Origin: Methylobacterium currus
GTDB taxonomy: Bacteria; Pseudomonadota; Alphaproteobacteria; Rhizobiales; Beijerinckiaceae
DNA: 64,000 bases
Direction of reading: 5' to 3'
Assembly: GCF_003058325.1 (NCBI RefSeq)
Contig: NZ_CP028843.1
Coordinates: 797,501-861,500 of the forward strand
Shown: positions 52,300 to 60,947 of the stretch, in pieces
How positions within the stretch are numbered: position 1 is the first letter of the stretch
How the letters are laid out: every line of letters starts with the position of its first letter
Made by a program: the position numbers and the translations under genes
Notes under the pieces: model-generated
Database searches by the model: none
Told to the model about the DNA's origin: nothing
Seen by the model: only the letters and a program-made list of their open reading frames with translations

Positions 52300-52358
52300 G
52301 GAGCCGGGCGTCAGGGACGCCCGGAATCTGTCTGGAGCCGGGCGTCAGGGACGCCCGG
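52300..52358. repeat. Duplicated 25-bp hairpin between MFP and RND genes
   Basis: The same 25 bases, starting GGAGCCGGGCGTCAGG, occur at 52300-52324 and 52334-52358. Each copy holds a perfect 9-bp stem (CCGGGCGTC/GACGCCCGG) with a three-base loop. The MFP stop codon (52345-52347) lies in the loop region of the second copy. Confidence 0.9.
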
Positions 52359-53565
52359 CCTCGGCGGTGGCGGGCAGGGCGGGATAGATCGGGCGCACCC
52401 GGTCGCCGTCGCGCAGGAAGCTGCCGGCCCGGGCCACCACGGCCTCGCCGGCCTTGACCCCGTCGCGGGCCTCGATGAAGCCCTCGGCCGAGAGGCCGGT
52501 GCGGATCGCTCTCGCCTCGACCCGCTCGCCGGACACCACCAGCACGGTCGGGCCCGACGGCCCGTAGACCACCGAGGCGAGCGGCACCGCGACGCCGGTG
52601 CGCCGCGCCGCCTCGACCGCTCCGCGGGCGAAGGCGCCGATGCGCAGGCGCGGATCGGCATCGAGCTTGATCCGGACCTTGCCGAGCCGCGTCGCCCGGT
52701 CGATCTCCGGATAGACCACCCGGACCTTGCCGGAGACCGCCACCGGCCCGTCCGTCGTGTCGAGGTCGAGGCTCGCGGGCGCGCTGGCGCGGAGCCGTGC
52801 GAGGCCGGTCTCCGGCACCTCGCCCTCGAGCTCGATCTCGCCGCGGGCGATCAGGCGAAAGAGCGGCTCGGCGGAGGCGCTCGCCGTGGCGCCGACCCGG
52901 GCGGTGCGGCGGCTGACGATGCCGCCCTCCGGCGCGCGGATCTCGGTGCGGGCGAGCTTCAGGTCGAGCTCGCTGCGCTGCGCCCGCGCCTGGGCGAGGT
53001 CGGCCTGCGCGATGGCAAGCCCGTTGCGGGCGGCCGAGAGCCGGCCCTCGGCGGCCTTCGCGGCCGATTCGCGCTGCTCCATCACCGCCGCGGTGGCGTT
53101 GCCGGTCTTCATCAGCGACTGGGCGCGCTCCAGGGAGAGCGCCGCCTCGACCTGTGCGGCCTCGGCCTGCACGATGGTGCTGCGCGCCTGCGCCACCGCG
53201 CCTTCCGCCCGCGCGATGGCGGCGGCGTTCTGGGCGAGCTGGGTGTCGATCATCTCGCGCGAGAGCCGCGCCAGCACCGCGCCCTTGGCGACCCGGTCTC
53301 CCTCCTCCACCAGCAATTCGGTGATGCGGCAGCCCTCGATCTCCGGCGAGACCAGGATCTCGTCCCGCGGCACCAGGGTGCCGGTGACGACGGCGCGCTC
53401 GACGATCTCGCGCTCGGCGGCCACCGCCACCGTGACGGCGGGCGCAGGCGCGGTCGTGGCGACGGGACCGGCCGCGGGCGGGGTCTCGGCGGCCCCCGCA
53501 GGGACGGCGATGAGGAGGGCGACGAGGGCGGCCGGGACGCCGGCGTGGCGACGGGGGCGGGTCAT
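52345..53565 (-). CDS. Efflux periplasmic adaptor (membrane fusion protein)
   Basis: 406 residues. A signal peptide (about 1-26) precedes the barrel-sandwich hybrid (VTGTLVPRDEILVSPEIEGC...ITELLVEEGDRVAKGAVLARL), a long helical hairpin (about 110-200, with AQARSTIVQAEAAQVEAA) and the beta-barrel region. It links the RND pump to an outer-membrane channel. The ATG overlaps the stop of tetR (ATGA). It has no lipobox cysteine. Confidence 0.93.
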   Translation of the reverse strand: MTRPRRHAGVPAALVALLIAVPAGAAETPPAAGPVATTAPAPAVTVAVAAEREIVERAVVTGTLVPRDEILVSPEIEGCRITELLVEEGDRVAKGAVLARLSREMIDTQLAQNAAAIARAEGAVAQARSTIVQAEAAQVEAALSLERAQSLMKTGNATAAVMEQRESAAKAAEGRLSAARNGLAIAQADLAQARAQRSELDLKLARTEIRAPEGGIVSRRTARVGATASASAEPLFRLIARGEIELEGEVPETGLARLRASAPASLDLDTTDGPVAVSGKVRVVYPEIDRATRLGKVRIKLDADPRLRIGAFARGAVEAARRTGVAVPLASVVYGPSGPTVLVVSGERVEARAIRTGLSAEGFIEARDGVKAGEAVVARAGSFLRDGDRVRPIYPALPATAEAGRP

Positions 53566-54257
53566 CGGGCGGGTTCCGGATGGGACGGCAGAGTGGACGG
53601 CACGGTGCCGGTCGGATCGAAGCGGCCCTCGAGCGCCGCCCCGATCAGGGTCAGCATGGCGTCGATGATCGGGCCGGGGGCGAAATCGGGGGAAAGGGCG
53701 CGGCGGACCATGATCCCGTCGGCCATCACCAGGGCGAGGCGGGCCACGGCCTCCGGGTCGGCGCCGGGCGCGCGCGGCGCGGCGCGCTCCTGGAACTGGC
53801 GGTAGAGGTCGGACAGGCGAGCGGACATCTCGCGCTCGAAGTCCCGGCAGATCGCCGCCATGGCCGGGTTGCGGGTCGCCTCGGCCCACATCTCCAGGCA
53901 CAAAACGGCCTTCTCGGCCGGCGCCTCGGCGAGGTGGCGGCGGGCAAGGTCGGCGAAGGCCTGCATCATCTCCGGATGCGCCTCGATGCCCGAAAAGTCC
54001 TCAGCCACCGCCGCGCGGTCGCGCTCGGCGAGGCCGGCCACGATCGCATCCTTCGACGGGAAGTAGCGGTAGAGGTTGCCCGGGCTCATGCCGGCCTCCG
54101 CCGCCACGTCGTTCATCGTGGCGCGGTGGAAGCCGTGGCGCACGAAGCAGGCCTCGGCCGCATCGAGGATGCGGCTGCGGCGCTCCTCGACCGAATCGAG
54201 GCGGGCGGGGTTCGGTTGGGATGGCACGCGGGGGAGACCCTGAGAATGAACGTTCAT
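53562..54257 (-). CDS. TetR family repressor of the RND efflux operon
   Basis: 231 residues. The N-terminal helix-turn-helix (RILDAAEACFVRHGFHRATM, then MSPGNLYRYFPSKDAIVAG) is followed by a C-terminal ligand domain of the AcrR_C type. The only ATG (54257) lies inside the 20-bp palindrome that is its likely operator; GTG at 54227 is a plausible start that would leave the operator outside the gene. Overlap with the adaptor gene shows it is the first gene of the operon it most likely represses. Confidence 0.9.
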   Translation of the reverse strand: MNVHSQGLPRVPSQPNPARLDSVEERRSRILDAAEACFVRHGFHRATMNDVAAEAGMSPGNLYRYFPSKDAIVAGLAERDRAAVAEDFSGIEAHPEMMQAFADLARRHLAEAPAEKAVLCLEMWAEATRNPAMAAICRDFEREMSARLSDLYRQFQERAAPRAPGADPEAVARLALVMADGIMVRRALSPDFAPGPIIDAMLTLIGAALEGRFDPTGTVPSTLPSHPEPAR

Positions 54258-54261
54258 TCTC
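54242..54261. promoter_or_regulatory. TetR-type operator, 20-bp perfect palindrome
   Basis: GAGAATGAACGTTCATTCTC is fully self-complementary. Its ATGAACGTTCAT core is common for AcrR-like repressors. It covers the tetR ATG and lies about 105 bases from the divergent 59-residue gene, which it could also affect. Confidence 0.85.
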
Positions 54262-54366
54262 TACACCCAAAGGGTCCGTTCCTGCAACGTTCGATCCTGT
54301 GCAACCTCCTCCGATCGGCAGGCGTTAACGGTCAGGATATCAGTCTTCAGCGGGAGGACAGTTTTC

Positions 54367-54546
54367 ATGGCCATCTTCCAGGTCAGGCAGGCCGCGACCG
54401 GTGCCATCCTCTGGACCGGCGGCGCCGAGAACGAGCAGCAGGCCCTCGACGCGATGGCACGCGAGGCGGGCTACGCCGATTTCTCGGCGATTCCGGAATC
54501 GTTGCGCGGGGCCGGCACCAAGGTAGACCGCCTGAACCTCGGGTGA
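54367..54546 (+). CDS. 59-residue conserved-looking small protein
   Basis: 59 residues, too short for many gene finders. ATG 54367 is preceded by GGGAGGA, and a strong terminator follows 33 bases after the stop, so it looks like a complete single-gene unit. The protein begins MAIFQVRQAATGAILWTGGA and continues with NEQQALDAMAREAGYADF, a short beta-strand pattern plus an amphipathic helix; it is slightly acidic, with no membrane segment or cysteine. Function unknown. It is divergent from tetR. Confidence 0.8.
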   Translation: MAIFQVRQAATGAILWTGGAENEQQALDAMAREAGYADFSAIPESLRGAGTKVDRLNLG

Positions 54547-54579
54547 GCCGGGACACGCGCCCGATCGGTCACCGATGAG

Positions 54580-54607
54580 AAGCCGGGATTCGCGTCCCGG
54601 CTTTTTT
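54580..54607 (+). terminator. Rho-independent terminator of the 59-residue gene
   Basis: 9-bp stem AAGCCGGGA (54580-54588) with TCCCGGCTT (54595-54603), loop TTCGCG, then a run of six T (54602-54607). Confidence 0.9.
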
Positions 54608-54991
54608 CATGCGCGAACAAGGGTCGTGCGGAATGGTTAAGGAATAGTTTCCCGGGTTTCTCGCCGGTGTTTCGGGCGAATTCGCGGCCCGTTCGATGGC
54701 GATCACGTCACGGGACTCGACCCGGATTCCCGTCTCCGGCATGCGCCGGGACGGTCGTGCGGATTCGCGTCAGCTCACCACCTTCGTCTCAGTGGCATTC
54801 CGAGGCCGCACCGCGGAACCCGGGATCCGTGACCGCTGATGGTGCAGGATAAACCCGGCGCGCGATCCGTCTTGTTCTCCATATGGCGACGGTCATGGAC
54901 CCTGGGCTCTCGCCTTTCGGCGAGCCCAGGGTCCACGGAAGACAGGCCCGCATGGGGGCCGACTGATTGATTGCTGCCGACGAGCGGACTT
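54608..54991. other. Intergenic region with a long hairpin
   Basis: 384 bases between the small gene's terminator and the convergent DJ-1/PfpI gene. It contains the 14-bp inverted repeat at 54896-54935 and nothing else I can name. Confidence 0.5.
54896..54935. repeat. 14-bp inverted repeat, REP-like hairpin
   Basis: TGGACCCTGGGCTC (54896-54909) and its exact complement (54922-54935) flank a 12-base loop that itself can pair GCC with GGC. It lies downstream of the DJ-1/PfpI stop. It could be a terminator or a dispersed palindromic element. Confidence 0.75.
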
Positions 54992-55660
54992 TCAAGTAAT
55001 CCGCCCAATGATCGCCTCCCGGGCGGCCCGCGAGCCGGAGAGCCGCTTCTTCGCGCGCTCCAGCACCGCCGGCGGAGCCTCGGCCGGAGTCCCGGCGCCG
55101 AAGGGCGGGGCGGGCGCATATTCGAGGGCGAGCTGAACCGTCTCCGCCTCCTCGCGGCCGAGGAGTTCGGCCACCACCGCGAGCCCGAAATCGATGCCCG
55201 AGGTCACGCCCCCGGCGGTGATCAGGTTGCCGTCGCGCACCACGCGGTCCTGGACCGGCACGGCGCCGAAGCGGGCGAGGAAGTCGTGCGCGTACCAGTG
55301 GGTGGTGGCCCGCCGTCCGGTGAGCAGCCCGGCCGCGCCGAGCACCAGGGCCCCGGTACAGACCGAGGTGAGGTAGCGGGCCTCCGCCGCGCGGGCGCGC
55401 ACGAAGTCCAGCACCTCCTCGTCCTCGAGCAGCGCGTTGACCCCGCTGCCGCCGGGAATGCAGAGCACGTCGAGGGGAGGGCAGGTCTCGAAGGTCGCGG
55501 TCGGCACGAAGGGCAGCCCGGTCGCCGAGCGCAAGGGCTCGCCATCCTTCCAGATCAGGTGAACCGCGCTGTCCGGCACAGAGGCGAAGACCTCGTAGGG
55601 ACCGGTGAGGTCGAGCTGCTGGACCTGCGGGAAGACGAGGATACCGAAGCTGAGCGACAC
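54992..55660 (-). CDS. DJ-1/PfpI family protein (isonitrile hydratase-like)
   Basis: 222 residues from GTG 55660 with GGGAGG upstream. Flavodoxin-like fold with the nucleophilic elbow SVCTGALVLGAAGLL (Cys101) and the preceding CIPGGSGVNALL glutamate region; AGGVTSGIDFGL is typical of the isonitrile hydratase/AraC-coregulator branch. No AraC DNA-binding domain follows, so it is a stand-alone enzyme. The frame extends to 55744 without homology. Confidence 0.88.
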   Translation of the reverse strand: MSLSFGILVFPQVQQLDLTGPYEVFASVPDSAVHLIWKDGEPLRSATGLPFVPTATFETCPPLDVLCIPGGSGVNALLEDEEVLDFVRARAAEARYLTSVCTGALVLGAAGLLTGRRATTHWYAHDFLARFGAVPVQDRVVRDGNLITAGGVTSGIDFGLAVVAELLGREEAETVQLALEYAPAPPFGAGTPAEAPPAVLERAKKRLSGSRAAREAIIGRIT

Positions 55661-56073
55661 GATGCGGGCCTCCCGTGTGGGCGGCAGGATCGTACGCCGA
55701 GGGGTAGGGTGCAAGGGGGCGGATGGAGGGCCGCCGATGGACATCGCGGGAGGACGCGGCGCTCGCCCTCTTTCCCGGCCCGGATGCGGTCATCGCCGTC
55801 GCAGCTTGCGACCGTCCCGGCCGGGATCACCCTCCCGCGCGGCCCCGCCCTCCTCCGCAAGGGGCCGCCTCGGCCGGCATGCGGGCGGCGCGATCGATCC
55901 TCCAGGGTCTCCTGCGCTTCCCGCTTGATCCGTGCGGAGCACGAGAGAGCGTGTTTCTCCCCCTTACACCCCGGAGAGGAGGAATGCGCCCGACTGTGCG
56001 GGTCGCCGTTCACGCGGATCGAGGACGGCTGCTTCGAGCGGAGCCTCGATCTGGTCCAGCGGCCTACCCGCGC
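55661..56073. other. Intergenic region upstream of the DJ-1/PfpI gene, downstream of trpE
   Basis: 413 bases. GC-rich with no gene, no repeat and no clear terminator; a GGAGAGGAGGA before an ATG at 55984 leads only into a frame antisense to trpE. Confidence 0.4.
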
Positions 56074-57588
56074 CTACTGCCCCCGCCGCGCCTGCGCGGC
56101 GAACCGCACCGCCTCCTCCGCCGCCCGGAACAACGCCTTGGCCTTGTTGACGCATTCCTGCTGCTCGGAGGCCGGGTCGGAATCGTGCACGATGCCGGCG
56201 CCGGCCTGGACGTGCATGCGGCCGTCCTTGACGATGGCGGTGCGCAGGACGATGCAGGTGTCCATCTGGCCGTCGGCGCCGAAATAGCCGATGCAGCCGC
56301 CGTAGGGCCCGCGCTTCTCGCGCTCCAGCTCGTCGATGATCTGCATCGCCCGCACCTTCGGGGCGCCCGAGACCGTGCCGGCGGGGAAGCCCGCGGCGAG
56401 CGCCGAGAGGGCGTCGTGCCGGGGATCGAGGCGGCCCTCAACGTTCGACACGATGTGCATGACCTGGCTGTAGAACTCGAGGAAGAACGAATCCGTCACC
56501 TGCACGCTGCCGATCTCGGCGACGCGGCCGACATCGTTGCGGCCGAGATCGAGCAGCATCAGGTGCTCGGAGCGCTCCTTCGGGTCGGCCAGCAGCTCCT
56601 CGGCGAGCGCCCGGTCCTCCTCCGGCGTCGCGCCGCGGCGGCGGGTGCCGGCGATCGGCCGGATCGTCACCGCGCCGTCGCGCACCCGCACCAGGATCTC
56701 GGGCGAGGAGCAGACGATCTGGAAGTCGCCGAAATCGAGGTAGCACAGGAACGGCGCCGGGTTGACCCGGCGCAGGGATCGGTAGAGCGCCAGCGGGCTC
56801 AAGGTGAACGGCGCCTCGAAGCGCTGCGACAGCACCACCTGGAAGATGTCGCCGGCGGCGATGTACTCCTTGGCCCGGGCGACCATGCCGAGGAAGTCGT
56901 CGGGCGCGATGTTCGAGACCGGGGCGGGGGCGGGAATCTCGGTCGGGTTCTGCCGCGCCTCGACCGGCAGCGGGCCCTCCAGCGCGTCGGCGGCGCGCTC
57001 GAGCCGCGCCAGCGCGGCCTCGTAGGCGGCGCGCGCCGGCACACCGGCGACGGGGCGGATCGGCGCCACGAGGGCGATCTCGTCGCGCACCGCGTCGAAG
57101 ATCACCATCACGGTCGGGCGGACCAGGATCGCGTCCGGCACCCCGATCGGATCGGGATGGGGCGCGTCGAGCCGCTCCATCTCCCGCACCATGTCGTAGC
57201 CGAGATAGCCGAACAGGCCGGCCGCCATCGGGGGCAGGCCGGGCTCGGGCGGGATCGCGCTCTCGGCGATCAGCGCCCGCAGGCTGTCGAGGGGCGCCGA
57301 CTCTTCGGCTGAGAAGCGCGTGAGGTCGGGCGCGCCCGCGCGCTCGGCCCGGCCCTGGGTGCAGCGCCAGATCAGGTCGGGATCGAGCCCGATCATCGAG
57401 TAGCGGCCACGCACGGCGCCGCCCTCGACCGATTCGAGCAGGAAGGCGGCGCCCTCGCGCCCCGCCTTCAGCTTCAGGAAGGCGGCGACCGGCGTCTCGA
57501 GATCGGCCACCAGGGTGGCGCGCAGGAGGACCGGGCGGCCGGCCTCGTAGGCCGCGGCGGCGGCCTCCGGGGAGGGGGCGACCAGCAC
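56074..57588 (-). CDS. trpE: Anthranilate synthase component I
   Basis: 504 residues from GTG 57588. Converts chorismate and glutamine-derived ammonia to anthranilate, the first tryptophan step. FLLESVEGG and RGRYSMIG form the tryptophan feedback site; IFQVVLSQRF, IRPIAGTRRRG, LLDLGRNDVGRV, HIVSNVEG, FPAGTVSGAPKVRAM and GYFGADGQMDTCI make the chorismate site. Its start lies four bases after the PpiD stop, so the two share a transcript. trpG and the rest are outside the window. Confidence 0.96.
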   Translation of the reverse strand: MLVAPSPEAAAAAYEAGRPVLLRATLVADLETPVAAFLKLKAGREGAAFLLESVEGGAVRGRYSMIGLDPDLIWRCTQGRAERAGAPDLTRFSAEESAPLDSLRALIAESAIPPEPGLPPMAAGLFGYLGYDMVREMERLDAPHPDPIGVPDAILVRPTVMVIFDAVRDEIALVAPIRPVAGVPARAAYEAALARLERAADALEGPLPVEARQNPTEIPAPAPVSNIAPDDFLGMVARAKEYIAAGDIFQVVLSQRFEAPFTLSPLALYRSLRRVNPAPFLCYLDFGDFQIVCSSPEILVRVRDGAVTIRPIAGTRRRGATPEEDRALAEELLADPKERSEHLMLLDLGRNDVGRVAEIGSVQVTDSFFLEFYSQVMHIVSNVEGRLDPRHDALSALAAGFPAGTVSGAPKVRAMQIIDELEREKRGPYGGCIGYFGADGQMDTCIVLRTAIVKDGRMHVQAGAGIVHDSDPASEQQECVNKAKALFRAAEEAVRFAAQARRGQ

Positions 57589-57592
57589 GGGA

Positions 57593-59497
57593 TCAGTACT
57601 CGCCGCCGATGGCGCGGCGGAAGGCGCCCTCGTTGACCGAGACGCCGGCCTGCTTCTGCACGTCGGCGATGTACTGGGCCAGGATGTCGTCGGCGAGCGC
57701 CGTGCGGTACTGCCCCTCCACGGCGACCGCGCCCTGGGCGGTCGGCACGAAGGCCGGCACCGTGGCGCTCGTCACCCGGAACACCACCCGGGCCGTCCCC
57801 TCGCCCGAGGCCGTGCCCGACTTGGCGACCGGCGTCGCGAACAGGCGGGCGACGCTCTCGGTGGTGAGGCCATCGCGGCCACGGCCGCGGGCGATGTCGG
57901 TCGCGGTCCTGGCCTCCTGGCCGAGGGACTTCGCCACATCCTCGATCGCCTCGCCCTTGTCGAGCCGCTCGGTCGCCTCGCGGGCCTTGGCGGCGAGCCG
58001 GCGCGAGACCTCGTCGGCCTTCCACTGCGCCACCACGGCGTCGCGGACCTCCGCCAGCGGCTTGTCGTGGGCCGGGTCGATCTTGGTCACGTCGTACCAG
58101 ACATAGCCGCCGGAGCGGGTGCGCAGGGCCTCGTTGTCGGCGCCCATGTCGCTGCGGACGATCGCCGCGAGGGTCGCGTCCTTGTCGGGGATCGCGTCGA
58201 CCGGCTTGCCCTGCGGGTCGCGGCCCTGCGCGTCGACGGCCGGCACCGTGACGAGGGCGAGGCCCTGCTCGCGGGCGATGTCGGCCAGCGGCTTGGCGCC
58301 GGCGCGCTGGTCCTCGATCGCGTCGTGGACCTTCTCCAGCCCGTCCCGGGCCTTGTCGAGGGCGACCTCGGACCGGACCTCGCCCGCCACCTCCTCGAAC
58401 GGCTTGCGGGCGCCGGGCTGCACGGCGGTCACCCGCAGGAGCACCGTGCCGAACCGGCCCTTGACCGGCTCGCTCACCGCGTTCGGCTCGGCCGCGAAGG
58501 CGGCCTCCGCGACGGCCGGGTCGAACAGCTCGGACTTGGCGAAGGTGCCGAGATCGAGCGCCTTGGCGTCGAGGCCGCGCTCCGTGGCGACCTGGTCGAA
58601 GGTGACCTCGTTGCTGCGGATGCGGGCGAGGGCCGCCGCCGCATCGGCGTCGTTCGGGAAGACGATCTGCTGGATCGACCGCTTCTCGGGCGTGCCGAAG
58701 CGGCTCCTCTCGGATTCGTAGCGGGCGCGGGCCTCGGCTTCCGGCACGGCGTCGGGCTTGGCCAGCGTCGCCGGATCGAGGACGAGCAGGTTGACGCTGC
58801 GATATTCGGGGGCCCGGAACGCGCTCTTGCGCTCGGTGTAGAAGGTGTTCACCTCCTCGTCGGTCGGGGCCGGGATCTCGCCCGCGGCCGAATCCGGCAG
58901 GGTGAAGTAGGACGCGGCCCGGCGCTCGGCGGTGTAGCGGTGGATCGCCTCGCGGGCGGCGAGCGGCACCGGCAATTCGGCGGTGATCGCGTCGGCGAGC
59001 TGGAGGCGGGCGGCCACCGCGCGCTGCTCCTGCACGAAGCCCTGCTCGGTCAGGCCGGCCTGGCGCAGCGTATCGCGGAAGGTGGCGACGTCGAAGGCGC
59101 CGTTCGGGCCCTTGAAGGCCGGCTCCTCCTGGATCAGCCGCACCACCGCGGAATCGGGGATGCGAAGCCCGAGGTCCTTCGTCTTCTGGTCGAGGGAGGC
59201 CTCGGTGATGAGCTGGGCGAGCACCTGCCGGTCGAGGCCGAGCGCCCGGGCCTGGTCCGGCGTGATCGGCCGGCGGCTCTGGCGCGACAGGCGCTGGAGC
59301 TGGTTCTGGTAGGCGGTGCGCAGGGCTTCGGCCGGGATCTGCGTGCTGCCGACGGTCGCGACCGCGTTGCTGCCGCCCCCGCGGAAGATGTCGCCAATGC
59401 CGAAGATGGCGAGGCCCGCGATCAGGAGGCCGAACACCACCGTGACCACGATCTTGCCGAGCCAGCTCTGGCTGGCGGCGCGGAACCCCTGGAGCAT
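57593..59497 (-). CDS. ppiD: PpiD-like peptidyl-prolyl isomerase (SurA N-terminal domain)
   Basis: 634 residues from ATG 59497. An N-terminal anchor (about 12-36: IVVTVVFGLLIAGLAIFGIG) holds a large periplasmic part: a SurA_N-type chaperone region (about 45-190), a parvulin-like domain (about 260-370; KRSIQQIVF, FDQVATERGL, LGTFAKSELFDPAVAEA) and a second helical region. It aids folding of exported proteins at the inner membrane. The gene pair ppiD-trpE is common in Rhizobiales. Confidence 0.93.
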   Translation of the reverse strand: MLQGFRAASQSWLGKIVVTVVFGLLIAGLAIFGIGDIFRGGGSNAVATVGSTQIPAEALRTAYQNQLQRLSRQSRRPITPDQARALGLDRQVLAQLITEASLDQKTKDLGLRIPDSAVVRLIQEEPAFKGPNGAFDVATFRDTLRQAGLTEQGFVQEQRAVAARLQLADAITAELPVPLAAREAIHRYTAERRAASYFTLPDSAAGEIPAPTDEEVNTFYTERKSAFRAPEYRSVNLLVLDPATLAKPDAVPEAEARARYESERSRFGTPEKRSIQQIVFPNDADAAAALARIRSNEVTFDQVATERGLDAKALDLGTFAKSELFDPAVAEAAFAAEPNAVSEPVKGRFGTVLLRVTAVQPGARKPFEEVAGEVRSEVALDKARDGLEKVHDAIEDQRAGAKPLADIAREQGLALVTVPAVDAQGRDPQGKPVDAIPDKDATLAAIVRSDMGADNEALRTRSGGYVWYDVTKIDPAHDKPLAEVRDAVVAQWKADEVSRRLAAKAREATERLDKGEAIEDVAKSLGQEARTATDIARGRGRDGLTTESVARLFATPVAKSGTASGEGTARVVFRVTSATVPAFVPTAQGAVAVEGQYRTALADDILAQYIADVQKQAGVSVNEGAFRRAIGGEY

Positions 59498-59702
59498 CGC
59501 GATCCTCGAAGAAACCCGTCTAAGACATCCTGCGGGCGCCTCCCGCGGGGGGACGCCCGGATCCGGCCGCGATACCGCATAAGCGCCGCAAGGCAAAGAG
59601 CGGCGCCCCCGCCGTTTGCCGCCCGGTGGCGGACCTGTTACCCGGCAACGCTTGTCCGAGATCGCCTGTCCGGGATCGCTTGTTCAAGATCGGGGGAGAC
59701 AC

Positions 59703-60464
59703 ATGACGACCGAACGGCCGCGCCCGCTGGTGGCGGGCAACTGGAAGATGAACGGCCTCCGGGCCTCGCTGGCGGTGGCCGAGGCCGTCCGCGACGGCCT
59801 CGATGCGGGGTTGGCGCAGCGGATCGACGTGCTGGTCTGCCCGCCCGCGACCCTGGTCGGCGCGGCGGCCGCGGCGCTGAAGGGCTCGGCCGTGCAGGTC
59901 GGCGGCCAGGACGTGCATGACGAGGCCAGCGGCGCCTATACGGGCGACGTCTCGGCCGAGATGCTGGCCGATCTCGGCGCCACCTACACGATCGTCGGCC
60001 ATTCCGAGCGCCGGGCCCGTCACCACGAGAGCGACGCCGAGATCCGTGCCAAGGCGCTCGCCGCCCGCCGCGCCGGGCTGAAGGCGATCATCTGCGTCGG
60101 CGAGACCCGCGCGGAGCGCGAGGCCGGCCGGACCCTGGAGGTCGTGCGCGGCCAGCTCGCCGGCTCGCTGCCCGACGGCGCCACCGCGGCCGACACGGTG
60201 ATCGCCTACGAGCCGGTCTGGGCGATCGGCACCGGGCTGACCCCGACGGTGGACGACGTCGCCGCGGTGCACGCCCTGATCCGGCAGGAGCTCGCGAGCC
60301 GGCTCGGTGCCGAGGGGGCCAAGGTGCGGATCCTCTATGGCGGTTCGGTGAAGCCGTCGAACGCCGCCGAGCTGATGGGCGTCGCCAATGTCGACGGGGC
60401 GCTGGTCGGCGGGGCGAGCCTGAAGGCCGAGGATTTCCTCGGCATCGCGGCGGCGTATCGCTAA
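59703..60464 (+). CDS. tpiA: Triose-phosphate isomerase
   Basis: 253 residues. Interconverts dihydroxyacetone phosphate and glyceraldehyde 3-phosphate. Asn13 and Lys15 in AGNWKMNG, His99 in IVGHSERR, Glu169 in [11 protein letters not shown], and the phosphate-binding [12 protein letters not shown] and VGGASL are all present. GGGGGAG precedes ATG 59703. It is divergent from ppiD and followed by a terminator hairpin. Confidence 0.97.
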   Translation: MTTERPRPLVAGNWKMNGLRASLAVAEAVRDGLDAGLAQRIDVLVCPPATLVGAAAAALKGSAVQVGGQDVHDEASGAYTGDVSAEMLADLGATYTIVGHSERRARHHESDAEIRAKALAARRAGLKAIICVGETRAEREAGRTLEVVRGQLAGSLPDGATAADTVIAYEPVWAIGTGLTPTVDDVAAVHALIRQELASRLGAEGAKVRILYGGSVKPSNAAELMGVANVDGALVGGASLKAEDFLGIAAAYR

Positions 60465-60525
60465 GCCGATTTCGCCAAGGCGGTTGCCGGGTTCGCGATG
60501 CAAGTCCGCGACAAGGCAAGAACTT

Positions 60526-60555
60526 CGGCAGGCCTGCGTTGTGGCAAGCCTGCCG
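60526..60555 (+). terminator. Terminator hairpin after tpiA
   Basis: 12-bp stem with one mismatch (60526-60537 with 60544-60555), loop of six bases, 61 bases after the tpiA stop and before the convergent small gene. Confidence 0.65.
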
Positions 60556-60629
60556 AGGGCGCCGCCCGGTCCCGTCGCGATCTGACAAGGCCCCCGGCCA
60601 CATCCCCGGGGAGCGCCTGAGCGGGATCG

Positions 60630-60947
60630 TCAGCTCTCCTCCGCCTCCAGGCCGACCGGGGGACCCGGGCGGGTGGCGCCCGCGATGATCGCCTCCCAGG
60701 TCTTGCCCCGGGCCCGCAGGAAGTCGATCGAGGGGCCGTCCGGGTTGCCGTAGACCCGGATCGTCCGCGCGGCGATGCGGCTGCGGTACGGCTCCGGCGT
60801 CAGGCTCTTGTAATGGACGGCGAGGCGCCGCCTCTCGGCGTGCACGTCCCGGGCGATGGCTTCGGGCGACAGGCCCTCGCGCCTCAGGGCGGCGGCGCGC
60901 TCGGCCAGGCCACGCACCGCGGCCTCGTAGCGGTCGCGCAGGCTCAT
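60630..60947 (-). CDS. Hypothetical protein, second gene of an overlapping small pair
   Basis: 105 residues. A helical, Arg/Glu/Ala-rich first half (about 1-55: YEAAVRGLAERAAALRREG and ERRRLAVHYKSL) leads to a compact C-terminal block RVYGNPDGPSIDFLRARGKT followed by WEAIIAGATRPG, which looks like the conserved core. Basic, soluble, no known motif recognised. The ATG (60947) overlaps the stop of the partner gene (ATGA), so the two proteins are made together. A toxin/antitoxin or effector/immunity pair is one reading; nothing proves it. Confidence 0.7.
   Translation of the reverse strand: MSLRDRYEAAVRGLAERAAALRREGLSPEAIARDVHAERRRLAVHYKSLTPEPYRSRIAARTIRVYGNPDGPSIDFLRARGKTWEAIIAGATRPGPPVGLEAEES

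Noticed and set aside
49054..53805. A 1583-codon open frame on the plus strand opposite the efflux operon
   Set aside because: It is antisense to clear RND, adaptor and TetR genes; its product is a His/Arg/Asp-rich mirror typical of GC-rich DNA where antisense frames lack stops.
55984..57312. Frame starting after GGAGAGGAGGA at 55984
   Set aside because: Despite the good ribosome-site match, it runs antisense through trpE and has a biased composition.
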